Source: an uncultured Ignavibacteriota bacterium (GTDB lineage: Bacteria > Bacteroidota > Ignavibacteria > UBA10030 > UBA8401). From it: a stretch of DNA of 64,000 nucleotides. This document shows, in pieces, positions 1 through 9,622 of the stretch. Numbering within the stretch: the first letter of the stretch is position 1; each line of letters begins with the position of its first letter. Location: positions 19,778 to 83,777 of the forward strand of contig CAIOTF010000018.1 of the NCBI GenBank assembly GCA_903861125.1. The letters run 5' to 3'. The translations under genes and the position numbers were made by a program. Below the pieces are notes generated by a model that worked only from the letters and a program-made list of their open reading frames with translations, searched no databases and had not been told where the DNA came from.

Positions 1-1601
1 AACGGATGAAGTGATGCAAATTCCGGCATTGTTACAGGAAGCATTTGCGTTGTAGCGTTCAGTTTCATCGTGCAGGAACCGAGCGGGATCATCGAAAAGT
101 TGAGCGAAAGATCTTTCATCTCCAGCGCGTGAATATAGCGAAGCATTTCGTGTTCCGAATGATGCATGTTAAAAACAGGATGCAACATAAAGTTACTCGT
201 ACGGACGAACTTCTTTTCCCATTCAAGCTGGAGATTCTTCGCCAGTTCTGATACGGATGTAACTTTGCTTTTCACGGAAGCAAAGATCGAAAGGATTGTC
301 TCAACCTCTTTGAGCGTTGTTGTTTCATCGACGGAAATTCCGACAGCTGTTTCGCTGATACGGCGTACATTCATCTGTGCACCGGCGATACGATTGATTA
401 CAGAGTCTGTTGTCTTCCCTGTTTCGATGTGCAGCGTATCAAAATATGTACCGTTGGTCTGCTGGAACTCCAATTTCTTCAACCCCTTATCCAGCACTTT
501 TGCCAATCCGTGGACACGCAATGCGATCTGTTTTAATCCTGCCGGACCGTGATAGACACCGTACATTCCTGCCATTACTGCAAGAAGTACCTGCGCCGTG
601 CAGATGTTGCTTGTTGCTTTTTCGCGCCGGATGTGCTGTTCGCGTGTTTGCAGCGCCATACGGTAGGCTTTGTTTCCATTGGAATCGATCGACACGCCGA
701 TAATGCGTCCCGGCATTACGCGTTTGTATTCATCTTTGGTAGCAAGAAAGGCGGCATGCGGACCGCCGTAACCCATCGGAACACCGAATCGCTGTGCACT
801 TCCGACAACAATGTCCGCACCGAATTCACCCGGAGGAGTCAGAAGCGTCAACGCCAACAGATCGGCAGCAACGGCGACGAGAACATTTTGCGACTTTGCC
901 TGCGCACAAAAATCCGTATAGTCATAGATCGCGCCATATCCCGCGGGATATTGCACAAGAGCTCCGAATATTTTTTCTCCAAACTTCACTGTGCGGTGAT
1001 CGCCGACAACGACGTCGATACCGAGAGGAACTGCGCGCGTTTTTACGACATCAATTGTTTGCGGGAAACATTCCTCCGAAACGAAAAATTGATTTCCTTT
1101 TTTATCATGATTGGCGGAATACATCATAAACATTGCTTCGGCAGCAGCCGTCCCTTCGTCCAGCAATGATGCGTTGGCGATCTGCATCCCGGTTAGATCA
1201 ATAATCATCGTTTGATAATTAAGCAATGCTTCCAGGCGTCCTTGAGCGATCTCAGCCTGGTATGGAGTATAGGCCGTATACCATCCCGGATTTTCGAGAA
1301 TGTTACGCTGGATGACGGGAGGAACGATCGTTCCGTAATATCCCGTTCCAATAAATGAGCGGAACATTTTATTCCGTCCGGCGATACCACGAATATGATT
1401 AATCGTTTCATATTCCGTCATCGCTTTGCTGATCTTCATTGGTCCTTCAAGACGAATGTGCGGCGGAACAGTCTGTTCGATCAGTTCATCCAGCGTTGAT
1501 ACGCCGATGGTGTTCAGCATTTCTTTGGTTTGTGCTTCGTTCGGGCCGATATGGCGCGGTTCAAAAATATCTGCAGGATTAAGATTTATATTCATATGCA
1601 T
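1..1601 (-). CDS. gcvP: glycine dehydrogenase (decarboxylating), P-protein, N-terminal part
   Basis: The reverse strand stays open from an ATG at 1601 (a second in-frame ATG is at 1595) to the left edge, about 533 codons, so the gene is cut by the window. It encodes the PLP enzyme of the glycine cleavage system, which decarboxylates glycine and passes the aminomethyl group to lipoylated H protein. Visible landmarks are the N-terminal EPRHIGPNE signature, the [18 protein letters not shown] block, and the [12 protein letters not shown] stretch close to the edge. In the roughly 950-residue single-chain P-proteins that stretch leads into the second half, so this is the fused form rather than the split gcvPA/gcvPB form. 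The PLP lysine would lie outside the window. It is followed upstream by rnc, 104 bases away, with no glycine-riboswitch-like structure seen in that gap. Confidence 0.95.
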   Translation of the reverse strand, partial: MHMNINLNPADIFEPRHIGPNEAQTKEMLNTIGVSTLDELIEQTVPPHIRLEGPMKISKAMTEYETINHIRGIAGRNKMFRSFIGTGYYGTIVPPVIQRNILENPGWYTAYTPYQAEIAQGRLEALLNYQTMIIDLTGMQIANASLLDEGTAAAEAMFMMYSANHDKKGNQFFVSEECFPQTIDVVKTRAVPLGIDVVVGDHRTVKFGEKIFGALVQYPAGYGAIYDYTDFCAQAKSQNVLVAVAADLLALTLLTPPGEFGADIVVGSAQRFGVPMGYGGPHAAFLATKDEYKRVMPGRIIGVSIDSNGNKAYRMALQTREQHIRREKATSNICTAQVLLAVMAGMYGVYHGPAGLKQIALRVHGLAKVLDKGLKKLEFQQTNGTYFDTLHIETGKTTDSVINRIAGAQMNVRRISETAVGISVDETTTLKEVETILSIFASVKSKVTSVSELAKNLQLEWEKKFVRTSNFMLHPVFNMHHSEHEMLRYIHALEMKDLSLNFSMIPLGSCTMKLNATTQMLPVTMPEFASLHP

Positions 1602-1704
1602 TGTATGATTAAAAAAAAGTTTGTTAAAATATCATTGTGTTACAATTCAGGATTCCAGTTGAGAATAAAACACATCGTTACGAGACCGTATTCTGAAGTT
1701 TGGA

Positions 1705-2487
1705 TTATAAAATATTCTGCGATAGTTTTGCCACAGCTTCTTCTGCCGCAGCCTGTTCAGCTTCTTTCTTGTTCTTTCCGATACCGATTCCCATTGCATC
1801 ACTGCCCACCATTACTTGAATTGTAAAAGTGCGGTCATGGTCTGGGCCTTCTTCTTTCAATGTTTGGTAGCGCGGGATCCCTTTCCCTTTTGCCTGAGAC
1901 AATTCCAGCAATTCACTTTTATAATTCTGATCGCTCACCTTCAAATATCCGTTGGACAGTGCAGAACTCAAACGATCCAGTATGAATTTTTTTGCGGCGA
2001 CCATTCCGCCGTCTAAATACAATGCCGCAATAATTGCTTCATACGCATCGGACAGGATGGTGTCGTATCCTTTTTCCTGAACGCCTGCAGAACTTGTATG
2101 CATGAGCAGAAATTTCTTAAGGTCGATCTCCTTTGCGCAGAATGCCAATGCCTTCCGGTTGACCAACCGGGCCCGCAGAATCGTCAATTCTCCCTCCTCT
2201 TTATCCGGATATTTCGCAAAGAGGTATTCGGCAACCACAAAATTCAGGATCGAATCGCCGAGAAACTCCAATCTCTCATTCGATTCCAGTGCTTCGATAC
2301 GGGATGTGGGGATAAAGGAACGGTGAACCAACGCCCGAACAAAAAAATCTTTATTCCGAATACGGTACTGTAATGCAGACGCAAGCAAGTTCCAGTCAAC
2401 CCTGGGATACAGTAGTGACAATTGCCCGGGAGACGCAGGAAAGAAGGAAGAAAAAAAATTCCGCAGCCGAATAATCGTATCGCTCAC
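1705..2487 (-). CDS. rnc: ribonuclease III
   Basis: 260 residues starting at a GTG. This double-strand-specific endoribonuclease processes rRNA precursors and some mRNAs in the cytoplasm. The RNase III signature NERLEFLGDSIL is at residues 70-81 and the second acidic cluster DAYEAIIAALYLDGG at 147-161 (catalytic E71/D78 and D147/E150 by family alignment). A C-terminal double-stranded RNA-binding domain covers about 187-258, with the typical GIGIGKNKKEAEQAAAEEA end. The length is slightly above the common 220-250 because of an N-terminal extension of about 35 residues. It follows fabF by 101 bases on the same strand, an arrangement common in bacteria where rnc sits beside acpP-fabF. Confidence 0.96.
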   Translation of the reverse strand: MSDTIIRLRNFFSSFFPASPGQLSLLYPRVDWNLLASALQYRIRNKDFFVRALVHRSFIPTSRIEALESNERLEFLGDSILNFVVAEYLFAKYPDKEEGELTILRARLVNRKALAFCAKEIDLKKFLLMHTSSAGVQEKGYDTILSDAYEAIIAALYLDGGMVAAKKFILDRLSSALSNGYLKVSDQNYKSELLELSQAKGKGIPRYQTLKEEGPDHDRTFTIQVMVGSDAMGIGIGKNKKEAEQAAAEEAVAKLSQNIL

Positions 2488-2588
2488 AAAAAAGTCTTCT
2501 CTATTACGGTGAGCGTCATTTCAGCGAAAGCAGGAACAGAACAGCCGGTTCACGCACTCGCCGAACTGACGATAAATACACTCTTGAA

Positions 2589-3848
2589 CTAACTCTCTGA
2601 AAATTTCCTGAATGCCAGCGTAGCATTATGTCCGCCAAAACCGAACGCATTACAGAGTGCGGCATTCACTTGTTTCTTGACCGCTTTGTTCGGAACATAA
2701 TTAAGGTCGCATTCGGGATCCGGCGTATCGTAATTGATCGTCGGGTGAACCTCATCCGTCACGATACTCATCACTGTTGCAATCGCACCAACAACTCCGG
2801 CCGCGCCGAGCAGATGTCCGATCATCGATTTCGTGGAGTTCACAGCAAGTTTTTGGGCATGATCGCCAAAAACAGTCTTGATGGCATTTGTCTCATACTT
2901 ATCGTTGTAATATGTTGACGTGCCATGCGCATTTACATAATCGATATCCGTGGGACTCAACCCTGCATCGGCAAGAGCCATTTTCATAGAGCGTTGTGCT
3001 CCTTCTCCGCCGGGTGACGGCTCGGTGATATGGTGTGCATCACCGGTGAATCCCATTCCGGCAAGTTCAGCATAGATTTTTGCACCGCGTGCTTTTGCAT
3101 GTTCCAATTCTTCAAGAATCAGTATCCCGCCCCCTTCACCCATCACAAAACCATCGCGGTCTTTTTCAAACGGACGGCTCGCTTTTTCGGGTGCGTCGTT
3201 CCGGGTGGAGAGCGCCTTTAATGCATTGAAGCCCCCTATTCCCATTTCGCAGATGCCGGCCTCGGAACCGCCGCACACCATCATATCAACTACGCCGCGC
3301 TGAATCAGCATCAGCGAATCGCCGATGGCATGGGATGCCGTTGCACAGGCAGAGACTGTTGCATAGTTCGGACCTTTTAATCCATACTTAATAGAGATAC
3401 GGCCGGCGGCAATATCAGGGATCATCATGGGGATAAAGAAAGGACTGATACGGTGAGGTCCTTTTGCCTCAAAAAGATTTCCTACTTGCGTCTGAAATGT
3501 TTTGAAACCTCCGATACCCGATCCGAATACCACACCGATGCGTTCTTTGTTCTCAATCTCTAGATTGACACCGCAATCCTTAACCGCTTCTTCGGCCGCC
3601 GCAAGCGCATACTGTGTATACTGATCGACGCGCTGCGCAAGTTTTCGGTCCATATAATTGTGCGGATCGAATCCTTTTAACTGACCGGCAAACTTTGTGT
3701 CGTACTGAGTGGTGTCGAAATATGTAATATTCGCAATGCCGCTTTTTCCGGCAAGAGCATTCGCCCAAAATTCCTTAACGGTTAATCCGATGGGAGTGAC
3801 CGCGCCCATGCCGGTAACGACAACGCGGCGCATCTGTCGTGGAGTCAT
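2589..3848 (-). CDS. fabF: beta-ketoacyl-ACP synthase II
   Basis: 419 residues, the usual length. It condenses malonyl-ACP with growing acyl-ACP in type II fatty acid elongation. The catalytic triad is visible: Cys168 in TVSACATASHA, His308 in NAHGTSTYYND and His345 in KSMIGHLLGAAG. The N-terminus may begin at Met1 or at Met6 (MRRVVVTGMG, the usual FabF start). It lies 162 bases downstream of acpP in the order fabD, DUF3109, fabG, acpP, fabF, so it is very probably part of the same transcription unit. Confidence 0.97.
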   Translation of the reverse strand: MTPRQMRRVVVTGMGAVTPIGLTVKEFWANALAGKSGIANITYFDTTQYDTKFAGQLKGFDPHNYMDRKLAQRVDQYTQYALAAAEEAVKDCGVNLEIENKERIGVVFGSGIGGFKTFQTQVGNLFEAKGPHRISPFFIPMMIPDIAAGRISIKYGLKGPNYATVSACATASHAIGDSLMLIQRGVVDMMVCGGSEAGICEMGIGGFNALKALSTRNDAPEKASRPFEKDRDGFVMGEGGGILILEELEHAKARGAKIYAELAGMGFTGDAHHITEPSPGGEGAQRSMKMALADAGLSPTDIDYVNAHGTSTYYNDKYETNAIKTVFGDHAQKLAVNSTKSMIGHLLGAAGVVGAIATVMSIVTDEVHPTINYDTPDPECDLNYVPNKAVKKQVNAALCNAFGFGGHNATLAFRKFSES

Positions 3849-4010
3849 ATCTATATCCTGAGGTTATTTTCTGCACCCAAACTGCACGCGGGGCATCTTG
3901 ACCGAATCCAATATGGAAACGGAACTGAGTGTGGTTGAACGTAAAACAGAAAACCACAACGTCACAGATCATTCTGCGGATTCTGCAACGGTGTGGTTTT
4001 GATCGTACTA

Positions 4011-4244
4011 TTATTTTTTTGAAGAGATATACGTAATGGCATCGCCAACGGTGCCGATTTTTTCTGCATCTTCGTCCGGAATGCTCAATCCGAATGTCTT
4101 TTCGAATTCCATGACCAATTCAACGGTATCCAATGAATCCGCACCGAGGTCATTTGTGAACGAAGCTGTTTCGGTGACCTGTGCTGCATCAACGCCAAGT
4201 TTGTTGACGATGATTTCTTTTACTTTTGCTGCGACATCTGACAT
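4011..4244 (-). CDS. acpP: acyl carrier protein
   Basis: 77 acidic residues. It carries growing acyl chains as thioesters on a 4'-phosphopantetheine arm. The attachment site is Ser37 in the [15 protein letters not shown] motif, followed by the helix III signature [16 protein letters not shown]. The start is set by a strong Shine-Dalgarno sequence, AAGGAG, seven bases upstream. It lies between fabG and fabF, the conserved order in bacterial fab clusters. Confidence 0.98.
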   Translation of the reverse strand: MSDVAAKVKEIIVNKLGVDAAQVTETASFTNDLGADSLDTVELVMEFEKTFGLSIPDEDAEKIGTVGDAITYISSKK

Positions 4245-4251
4245 GGTATAT

Positions 4252-4257
4252 CTCCTT
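4252..4257 (-). promoter_or_regulatory. strong Shine-Dalgarno of acpP
   Basis: AAGGAG on the minus strand, seven bases before the acpP ATG. Most genes in this window lack such a clear ribosome-binding site, so this one fits the high expression expected of acyl carrier protein. Confidence 0.8.
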
Positions 4258-4333
4258 TAAAGTTAACTGAAGTATATCGTTTGGTTTCGTTTTCTTTTTT
4301 GCTTCATTGTTTCATTGATGCAACGGATATTTA

Positions 4334-5086
4334 TTACATTGCCATTCCGCCGTCGACCTTGAGTGTTTGACCGGTGATGTAATTTGAGTCTTGCGACGCC
4401 AAAAAACAAACAACCGATGCAATCTCTTCCGGTTTGGCAATTCGCTTCTGCGGAATGACGCTCAAGATAGCTTCTTTTTGCTTTTCATTCAACTTTTCTG
4501 TCATATCCGTTTCGATGAATCCCGGAGCGATACAATTTGCCTGAATATTGCGAGAAGCAAGCTCTTTTGCAACAGATTTCGTAAATCCGATCACACCCGC
4601 CTTGGAAGCGACATAATTTGCCTGTCCGGCATTGCCTACAACCCCGACAACAGAGGCAATATTGATGATCTTGCCTGATTGCTGACTCATCATCTGCCTG
4701 CAGGCTGATTTAGTAAAATTAAAAACACTTTTCAAATTTGTGGAAATAACATCGTCCCAATCCTGTTCGCTCATCCTCATTAATAAACCGTCTTTGGTAA
4801 TACCGGCGTTATTCACCAGAATATCAATGCGACCGAACGTTTTGATTACGGACTGAACGACTTCGTCGGATTGTTTTGCGTCGGCAGCATTGGATTGAAA
4901 AGCAACGGATGTGCGTCCCATATTCTGCAGTTCAGCAACAAGCGCATTTGCTTCATCAACTTTGCTGCGATACGTAAAGGCTACATCCGCCCCGGAATGC
5001 GCAAGGTGAAGGACGATTGAACGTCCGATACCGCGCGAGCCGCCGGTGACGAGAGCAATTTTTCCGGTAAGATTGTAATGTGTCAT
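4334..5086 (-). CDS. fabG: 3-oxoacyl-ACP reductase
   Basis: 250 residues, a short-chain dehydrogenase that reduces 3-oxoacyl-ACP with NADPH in each round of fatty acid elongation. The Rossmann nucleotide motif TGGSRGIG is at 14-21, NNAG at 92-95, and the catalytic Ser145, Tyr158 and Lys162 lie in NIASVVGVVGNAGQANYVASK. The C-terminal GQTLKVDGGMAM is characteristic of FabG. The start codon overlaps the stop of the upstream DUF3109 gene by four bases (ATGA), indicating translational coupling. Confidence 0.96.
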   Translation of the reverse strand: MTHYNLTGKIALVTGGSRGIGRSIVLHLAHSGADVAFTYRSKVDEANALVAELQNMGRTSVAFQSNAADAKQSDEVVQSVIKTFGRIDILVNNAGITKDGLLMRMSEQDWDDVISTNLKSVFNFTKSACRQMMSQQSGKIINIASVVGVVGNAGQANYVASKAGVIGFTKSVAKELASRNIQANCIAPGFIETDMTEKLNEKQKEAILSVIPQKRIAKPEEIASVVCFLASQDSNYITGQTLKVDGGMAM

Positions 5087-5664
5087 TTGGAGTCTTGTAA
5101 TTTTGAGACCTGATAATTTTTCAGTTCGCTGTAGCCCTCTTTGCCTAAAACAAATTCCAATTCCGCCTTACACGAATCGACCAATGACGAATTGGTTTCG
5201 CTGACGATCGAGCAGCATTGTGTTTTACCATCCTGGTAATCATCGTATGTGACGACACCATGGTCAACGGCGATCGGGAATGCGATGCAATAGAACGGCT
5301 TGATCTTCCATGGATCATTATATTTTTCCGCACTTACTAGCTGCACACTGCAGCGCCCATCGGTTCGCAGGAAAACGCATTTATCATTGTGCACTTCCGT
5401 ACCAACAGCAAATCCGGAGGGGAAATCGGTGTCAACCTCCTGTTTATTGTCGAACCACACTGCGTGCTCCTGAGTTTGCGTCTCATCCATCTGCAATTTC
5501 ACTTCCTCTTTGTGCTCAAGAATGATGTCGCGGTCGGCAGGATCAAGGAAGACGCCGGATGAACAACACGTTGTTTCACACTGATGCGGCCCGCATCCCT
5601 TTGAAAATCCCTTTTCAAACAATACAGGATCAATCTTAAATTTACCAATAATAAGTTCTGTCAT
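5083..5664 (-). CDS. DUF3109 family cysteine-rich protein
   Basis: 193 residues of the DUF3109 family, uncharacterised cytoplasmic proteins distantly related to the YkgJ-type cysteine-cluster proteins that are thought to bind zinc or iron-sulfur. Cysteines are grouped as CGPHQCETTCC (residues 24-34), a CVFL...CSV pair near 95-105, CIAF near 125 and CC near 150, which suggests a metal site. It overlaps fabG by four bases and its first base is the last base of the fabD stop, so it is embedded in the fatty-acid operon. A role in lipid synthesis is only suggested by this position; no reaction can be assigned. Confidence 0.85.
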   Translation of the reverse strand: MTELIIGKFKIDPVLFEKGFSKGCGPHQCETTCCSSGVFLDPADRDIILEHKEEVKLQMDETQTQEHAVWFDNKQEVDTDFPSGFAVGTEVHNDKCVFLRTDGRCSVQLVSAEKYNDPWKIKPFYCIAFPIAVDHGVVTYDDYQDGKTQCCSIVSETNSSLVDSCKAELEFVLGKEGYSELKNYQVSKLQDSK

Positions 5665-6569
5665 TAAATTTTTACATCCATCGCTTTGTCGATTCCTGAA
5701 ATCTCCACAGTTGCAACCGTTCTCTTCACTAACCCCTGTAACACTTTACCCGGTCCGACCTCGATGAATTTTACCGCACCGGCAGAACACATATTGGTCA
5801 CCGTTTCTTCCCATCGCACAGGACTTGTTACTTGTTCAAACAATAATTTTTTAATATCAACCGCCTTCAACACAGACTGTGCTGTTACATTTGCATAGAC
5901 AGGAAGTTTCGCGTCGCGTATATCGGTTCTCTCCAAAGCTTCTTTCAATTTGTCTTTGGCACTTTGCATCAGCGGCGAATGAAACGCACCGCTAACAACC
6001 AGTTCCTTCACAAGTTTTGCTCCGCGTTCTTTTGCAATCTCCATCGCTTTGCGCACGCCTTCAACTGAGCCGGAAATAACGATCTGTCCCGGTGAATTGA
6101 AATTTGCCGGCTGAACGATACCTGCTTCACATGCTTTCTTCGTTATTTCACCGACAACCGCTGCTTCAAGTCCAACAATTGCAGCCATTGTTCCGGGATT
6201 TTCTATCCCCGCCTGCTGCATTAATTCGCCGCGTAAACGGACAAGCGTAAGTGCATCGGCGAACGAAATTGCATCCGCAGCAACAAGAGCGGAATATTCT
6301 CCCAGCGAATGTCCTGCAACCATGGACGCATCCGTTGGTTTCAGCAAATTCCAGAGAGCAATACTGTGCAAAAAAATAGCCGGCTGTGTGTTCTTGGTCT
6401 GTTTTAATTCCTTTTCGGGTCCTTCGAAGCAGATCTTAGAAAGAGAGAATCCGAGTATGGAATCCGCCTTGTCAAAATATTTTTTCGCTTCGGGAAATTG
6501 ATCGCACAAATCTTTCCCCATCCCAACGTACTGTGAGCCCTGTCCCGGAAAAATGTATGCTGTCATCAT
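5664..6569 (-). CDS. fabD: malonyl-CoA:ACP transacylase
   Basis: 301 residues. It transfers malonyl from CoA to acyl carrier protein, supplying the extender for fatty acid synthesis. The nucleophile is Ser88 in GHSLGEYSA and the partner is His197 in SGAFHSPLM. The N-terminal FPGQGSQYVGMG signature is present. The start is one of two adjacent ATG codons. The stop codon shares one base with the DUF3109 start, and fabH ends 82 bases upstream. Confidence 0.97.
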   Translation of the reverse strand: MMTAYIFPGQGSQYVGMGKDLCDQFPEAKKYFDKADSILGFSLSKICFEGPEKELKQTKNTQPAIFLHSIALWNLLKPTDASMVAGHSLGEYSALVAADAISFADALTLVRLRGELMQQAGIENPGTMAAIVGLEAAVVGEITKKACEAGIVQPANFNSPGQIVISGSVEGVRKAMEIAKERGAKLVKELVVSGAFHSPLMQSAKDKLKEALERTDIRDAKLPVYANVTAQSVLKAVDIKKLLFEQVTSPVRWEETVTNMCSAGAVKFIEVGPGKVLQGLVKRTVATVEISGIDKAMDVKI

Positions 6570-6651
6570 AAGAACAAAGAAGGATTGAACATGGGAAATT
6601 GCTTATACCTCAAATTACACAACAACATCAAAACTACACTCTTCATTGATT

Positions 6652-7644
6652 TTAATACGCCCATTTCACATAAACCGCACCCCATGTATACCCTGCGCCG
6701 AAACTTGCGAGGATAATGTTCTGACCTTTCTTCACTTTCCCTGCATGCCACCATTCCGACAGGCAGAGCGGGATCGTTGCTGCCGTTGTATTGCCGTATT
6801 TGTCGATATTGATCATTACTTTGGATTTGTCGAGTCCCATACGGTTTGCCGTAGCATCAATGATACGCAGATTCGCCTGATGCGGAACGAGCCAATCAAC
6901 ATCGGCACCGGTCAATTTATTCCTCTCCAATATCTCTGCGGAGACATCGGCCATACCCATCACTGCAACCTTGAATACCGCTTTCCCGTCCTGCACCAAA
7001 TAGTGCATTTTTTGATCGATCGTTTCGTGGGACGGAGGATTCAAACTTCCTCCACCCTTCATATACAGATATTGTCCGCCGGTTCCGTCGGAGTATAATT
7101 TATGGTCAATCACACCAAGCGTTTCTTCGGTGCTTGGTTCAAGCAGCACAGCACCAGCAGCATCACCGAACAAAATCGCCGTATTGCGGTCCGTGTAATC
7201 CATGATCGAACTCATTTTATCGGCACCAACAACCAGAACTTTTTTGTACGCACCGGTTTCGATCAATTGAGTCCCAACGGATATTGCGTAAACAAAACCA
7301 GAACAGGCCGCCGAGATGTCGAAACCCCACGCATTCTTTGCGCCGATCTTCTCCTGGAGAACACATGCTGTTGCGGGAAAGAACATATCGGGGGTAACGG
7401 TGGCAAAGATGATCACATCAATCTGTTCTGCACCAATGCCTCGGTTCTTCAAAAGGTTCTGAACTGCCGGTACAGCCAGATCGGAGGTTGCACCGCTCTC
7501 AGCTACGCGACGTTCACGGATTCCTGTTCGCGTACGGATCCATTCATCGTTTGTATCGACCAATTTTTCAAGATCGAAATTTGTAACTACTTTTTCCGGC
7601 ACATAATGTCCGACCGCGGTGATCGCTGCACGTAATTTATTCAT
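6652..7644 (-). CDS. fabH: beta-ketoacyl-ACP synthase III
   Basis: 330 residues. It starts fatty acid synthesis by condensing an acyl-CoA primer with malonyl-ACP. The catalytic residues are Cys114 in SAACSGFVYA, His255 in VPHQANLRI and Asn285 in GNTTAATIP. The primer preference (acetyl-CoA or branched) cannot be read from the sequence. Its start overlaps the plsX stop by four bases, and plsX-fabH-fabD is a conserved order. Confidence 0.97.
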   Translation of the reverse strand: MNKLRAAITAVGHYVPEKVVTNFDLEKLVDTNDEWIRTRTGIRERRVAESGATSDLAVPAVQNLLKNRGIGAEQIDVIIFATVTPDMFFPATACVLQEKIGAKNAWGFDISAACSGFVYAISVGTQLIETGAYKKVLVVGADKMSSIMDYTDRNTAILFGDAAGAVLLEPSTEETLGVIDHKLYSDGTGGQYLYMKGGGSLNPPSHETIDQKMHYLVQDGKAVFKVAVMGMADVSAEILERNKLTGADVDWLVPHQANLRIIDATANRMGLDKSKVMINIDKYGNTTAATIPLCLSEWWHAGKVKKGQNIILASFGAGYTWGAVYVKWAY

Positions 7645-8663
7645 TGAGCTTGTAATTTTTCTTGAATGTGTCGGTTGATTTTATATTCCACAACTTCTTC
7701 CGCCCGATAAAGCATGTTCTTGATTGCTTTCGGCGGAGAACCGCCATGGCCGATGATCGTTACGCCATTCACGCCGAGCAGCGGAATTCCTCCGTGCTCG
7801 GTGTAATCCATATCTTTGAATATCTCGCGCAGTGAGCCACGCAGAATACCGATCATCAATTTGTTGATGATATTCACATCGGCGAATTTTTTGAATTGAA
7901 ATTTCAGATACCCGGGAATGCTTTCGGCAAATTTCAATAGCACATTCCCCACAAAACCATCGCACACCACTACATCAACATTTCCTTTAAGAATGTCACG
8001 TCCTTCAATATTGCCGACGAAATTAAATTTCCCTTTCCGTTCGGAGATGTATTTGAATGTTTCTTTTGCTTGCTCATTCCCTTTTGTCTCTTCTTCACCG
8101 ATGTTCAGCAAACCGACACGCGGATTCTTTTTCTTGAACATAAATTCGGAATAGATGCTTCCCATTACTCCGAATTCGAATAAAAACTGAGGCCGGCAAT
8201 CGGATACCGCTCCAGCATCAACGATCAGTGTGGGACCCTGTTCGCTCGGAAAGATAGCCGCAACGGTCGGACGACTGACACCGGGTATTCTTCCAAGAAT
8301 CAGCGTGGAAGCTGCCGCTACTGCACCGGTGTTTCCCGGAGAGACGAAAGCATCGACCGCACCTTCTTTGTGCAGCGTAATGCCTCTAACTAGGGACGAA
8401 TTCGGTTTTGTTTTGATTGAGACGACCGGCGAGTCATGCATATCGATCACATCAGGCGCATGAACTATTGAATAATCCAAACCCGATACATCGAGTTTAT
8501 TCAATTCCGCTGTTATTCGTCCTTCATCACCAACCAGCACCACATGAAAACGATTGTTGCATTGACGAAGACACTCGACTGCACCCTGCACCTCATTGGC
8601 CGGAGCGAAATCGCCCCCCATGGCATCAAGAGCAATACGAATTTTTTGTTTGGCTTGGCTCAA
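7641..8663 (-). CDS. plsX: phosphate acyltransferase PlsX
   Basis: 340 residues. It converts acyl-ACP to acyl-phosphate, the donor for glycerol-3-phosphate acylation by PlsY, and so links fatty acid and phospholipid synthesis. The N-terminal IRIALDAMGGDFAP signature and the C-terminal GVNGVTIIGHGGSPPKAIKN block are clear. The only usable start is TTG at 8663; the next Met would cut the conserved DAMGGD motif. A strong terminator lies directly upstream, between this gene and rpmF. Confidence 0.95.
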   Translation of the reverse strand: MSQAKQKIRIALDAMGGDFAPANEVQGAVECLRQCNNRFHVVLVGDEGRITAELNKLDVSGLDYSIVHAPDVIDMHDSPVVSIKTKPNSSLVRGITLHKEGAVDAFVSPGNTGAVAAASTLILGRIPGVSRPTVAAIFPSEQGPTLIVDAGAVSDCRPQFLFEFGVMGSIYSEFMFKKKNPRVGLLNIGEEETKGNEQAKETFKYISERKGKFNFVGNIEGRDILKGNVDVVVCDGFVGNVLLKFAESIPGYLKFQFKKFADVNIINKLMIGILRGSLREIFKDMDYTEHGGIPLLGVNGVTIIGHGGSPPKAIKNMLYRAEEVVEYKINRHIQEKLQAQ

Positions 8664-8693
8664 TACGATCGCGCTGTTTGTAAACGGTTATGT

Positions 8694-8729
8694 ACAAAAA
8701 AGCCACTGCAGAACATTTCGGCAGTGGCT
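8694..8729 (-). terminator. intrinsic terminator between rpmF and plsX
   Basis: Perfect 9-bp stem (AGCCACTGC at 8701-8709 pairing with 8721-8729) with an 11-base loop. On the minus strand it is followed by a run of six T at 8700-8695. It lies after rpmF and before plsX, so it should end or attenuate the DUF177-rpmF transcript ahead of the fab genes. Confidence 0.85.
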
Positions 8730-8748
8730 GATATTGATCCGAGCATTA

Positions 8749-8940
8749 TTATGCTTGTTTCTTTTCTTTAATCACGCGCCCTTTGTACATCAGTTTACCT
8801 TCCGATGTCCAGACAGCACGGTGACTTAAATGGGCTTCACCCGATACTTTATCGATCGCAACGGTCGGTTTTTCGGCTTTGTAATGTGTGCGACGTTTGC
8901 GTCCGCGTGTTTTGGAATGTCGTCGTTTTGGATTTGGCAT
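8749..8940 (-). CDS. rpmF: 50S ribosomal protein L32
   Basis: 63 basic residues beginning [17 protein letters not shown], the L32 signature. It is the cysteine-free form: the CxxC zinc pairs of many bacterial L32 proteins are absent, so it needs no zinc. The start is the ATG at 8940. It follows the DUF177 gene by 26 bases, the classical DUF177(yceD)-rpmF-plsX-fabH order. Confidence 0.96.
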   Translation of the reverse strand: MPNPKRRHSKTRGRKRRTHYKAEKPTVAIDKVSGEAHLSHRAVWTSEGKLMYKGRVIKEKKQA

Positions 8941-8966
8941 TGCTTCGTTCCCTTCAAAATAATGTA

Positions 8967-9440
8967 TTAGTTTTTTTCAGTCTGTTTCAATATTCGTAAT
9001 TTTTCCCACCGCGGATCTACTGATTCCTGCTTCGCCTGAATGTGTTCCGGAATGACACAATTATTCTTGCAGAGCAATTTTAATGGAACCGAAAGCGTCA
9101 GATATTCATTCACAAAGGAAGAAAAATCAATTTCATTTTCATCTTTTCGAAGGATCCGAAAGTCATCATCCTCTACTGTTTCTTCCGTTTGTTCCCACGT
9201 AAAAACTACGGTAAACCGCGTTTTTACCGAATCGGAAAATTCACTTGCGCAACGGTCACAGATAAAAACGCCCTTGACAGAAGCCGTCACCGTTGCCACA
9301 ATCTGGTGAGTGCTTTTCTCAAGGGTAATATTCGCCAGAACGTCACCAATGAAGTTTGGACCAAAACCAACTTCACCGGCAGAACCTGACCGTTCGTACT
9401 GATGCGCACCCTCTGACAACCCTGAAATGTTGATCTTCAT
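8967..9440 (-). CDS. DUF177 (YceD) family protein
   Basis: 157 residues from the ATG at 9440 ([11 protein letters not shown], the usual family start). An in-frame TTG at 9482 would add 14 residues without support. The central CDRCASEF and the later CKNNC pair match the cysteine pairs of YceD/DUF177 proteins, which are linked to 23S rRNA accumulation and almost always precede rpmF, as here. Acidic stretches such as EETVEDDDF are typical. The biochemical role is unknown. Confidence 0.9.
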   Translation of the reverse strand: MKINISGLSEGAHQYERSGSAGEVGFGPNFIGDVLANITLEKSTHQIVATVTASVKGVFICDRCASEFSDSVKTRFTVVFTWEQTEETVEDDDFRILRKDENEIDFSSFVNEYLTLSVPLKLLCKNNCVIPEHIQAKQESVDPRWEKLRILKQTEKN

Positions 9441-9570
9441 TCTTTTTCCGGCTTTTTCAGAGAAAATCGCCGTTTTCTTCAAAATTTCAAGGAATTCGTA
9501 AAAAAGTCAGAACAAATATAGAAAGTTTGAGGGAGAGAGTCAAGAAATTGGTCGCGGATTTGAAAATACT

Positions 9571-9603
9571 CGAAGCCAACAGAGTAAGGCTCCGTTGGCT
9601 TCG
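9571..9603 (-). terminator. hairpin terminator after the DUF3276 gene
   Basis: A 10-bp perfect stem (CGAAGCCAAC at 9571-9580 with 9594-9603), extended by a further GAG/CTC pairing inside. It is followed on the minus strand by AGTATTTTC, a weak T-rich tract. It sits 20 bases downstream of the DUF3276 stop. Confidence 0.65.
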
Positions 9604-9622
9604 AGCAAAGAATATGGAAACA

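Noticed and set aside
1602..1704. Possible glycine riboswitch ahead of gcvP
   Set aside because: Only ~100 AT-rich bases without the conserved paired regions of a glycine aptamer.
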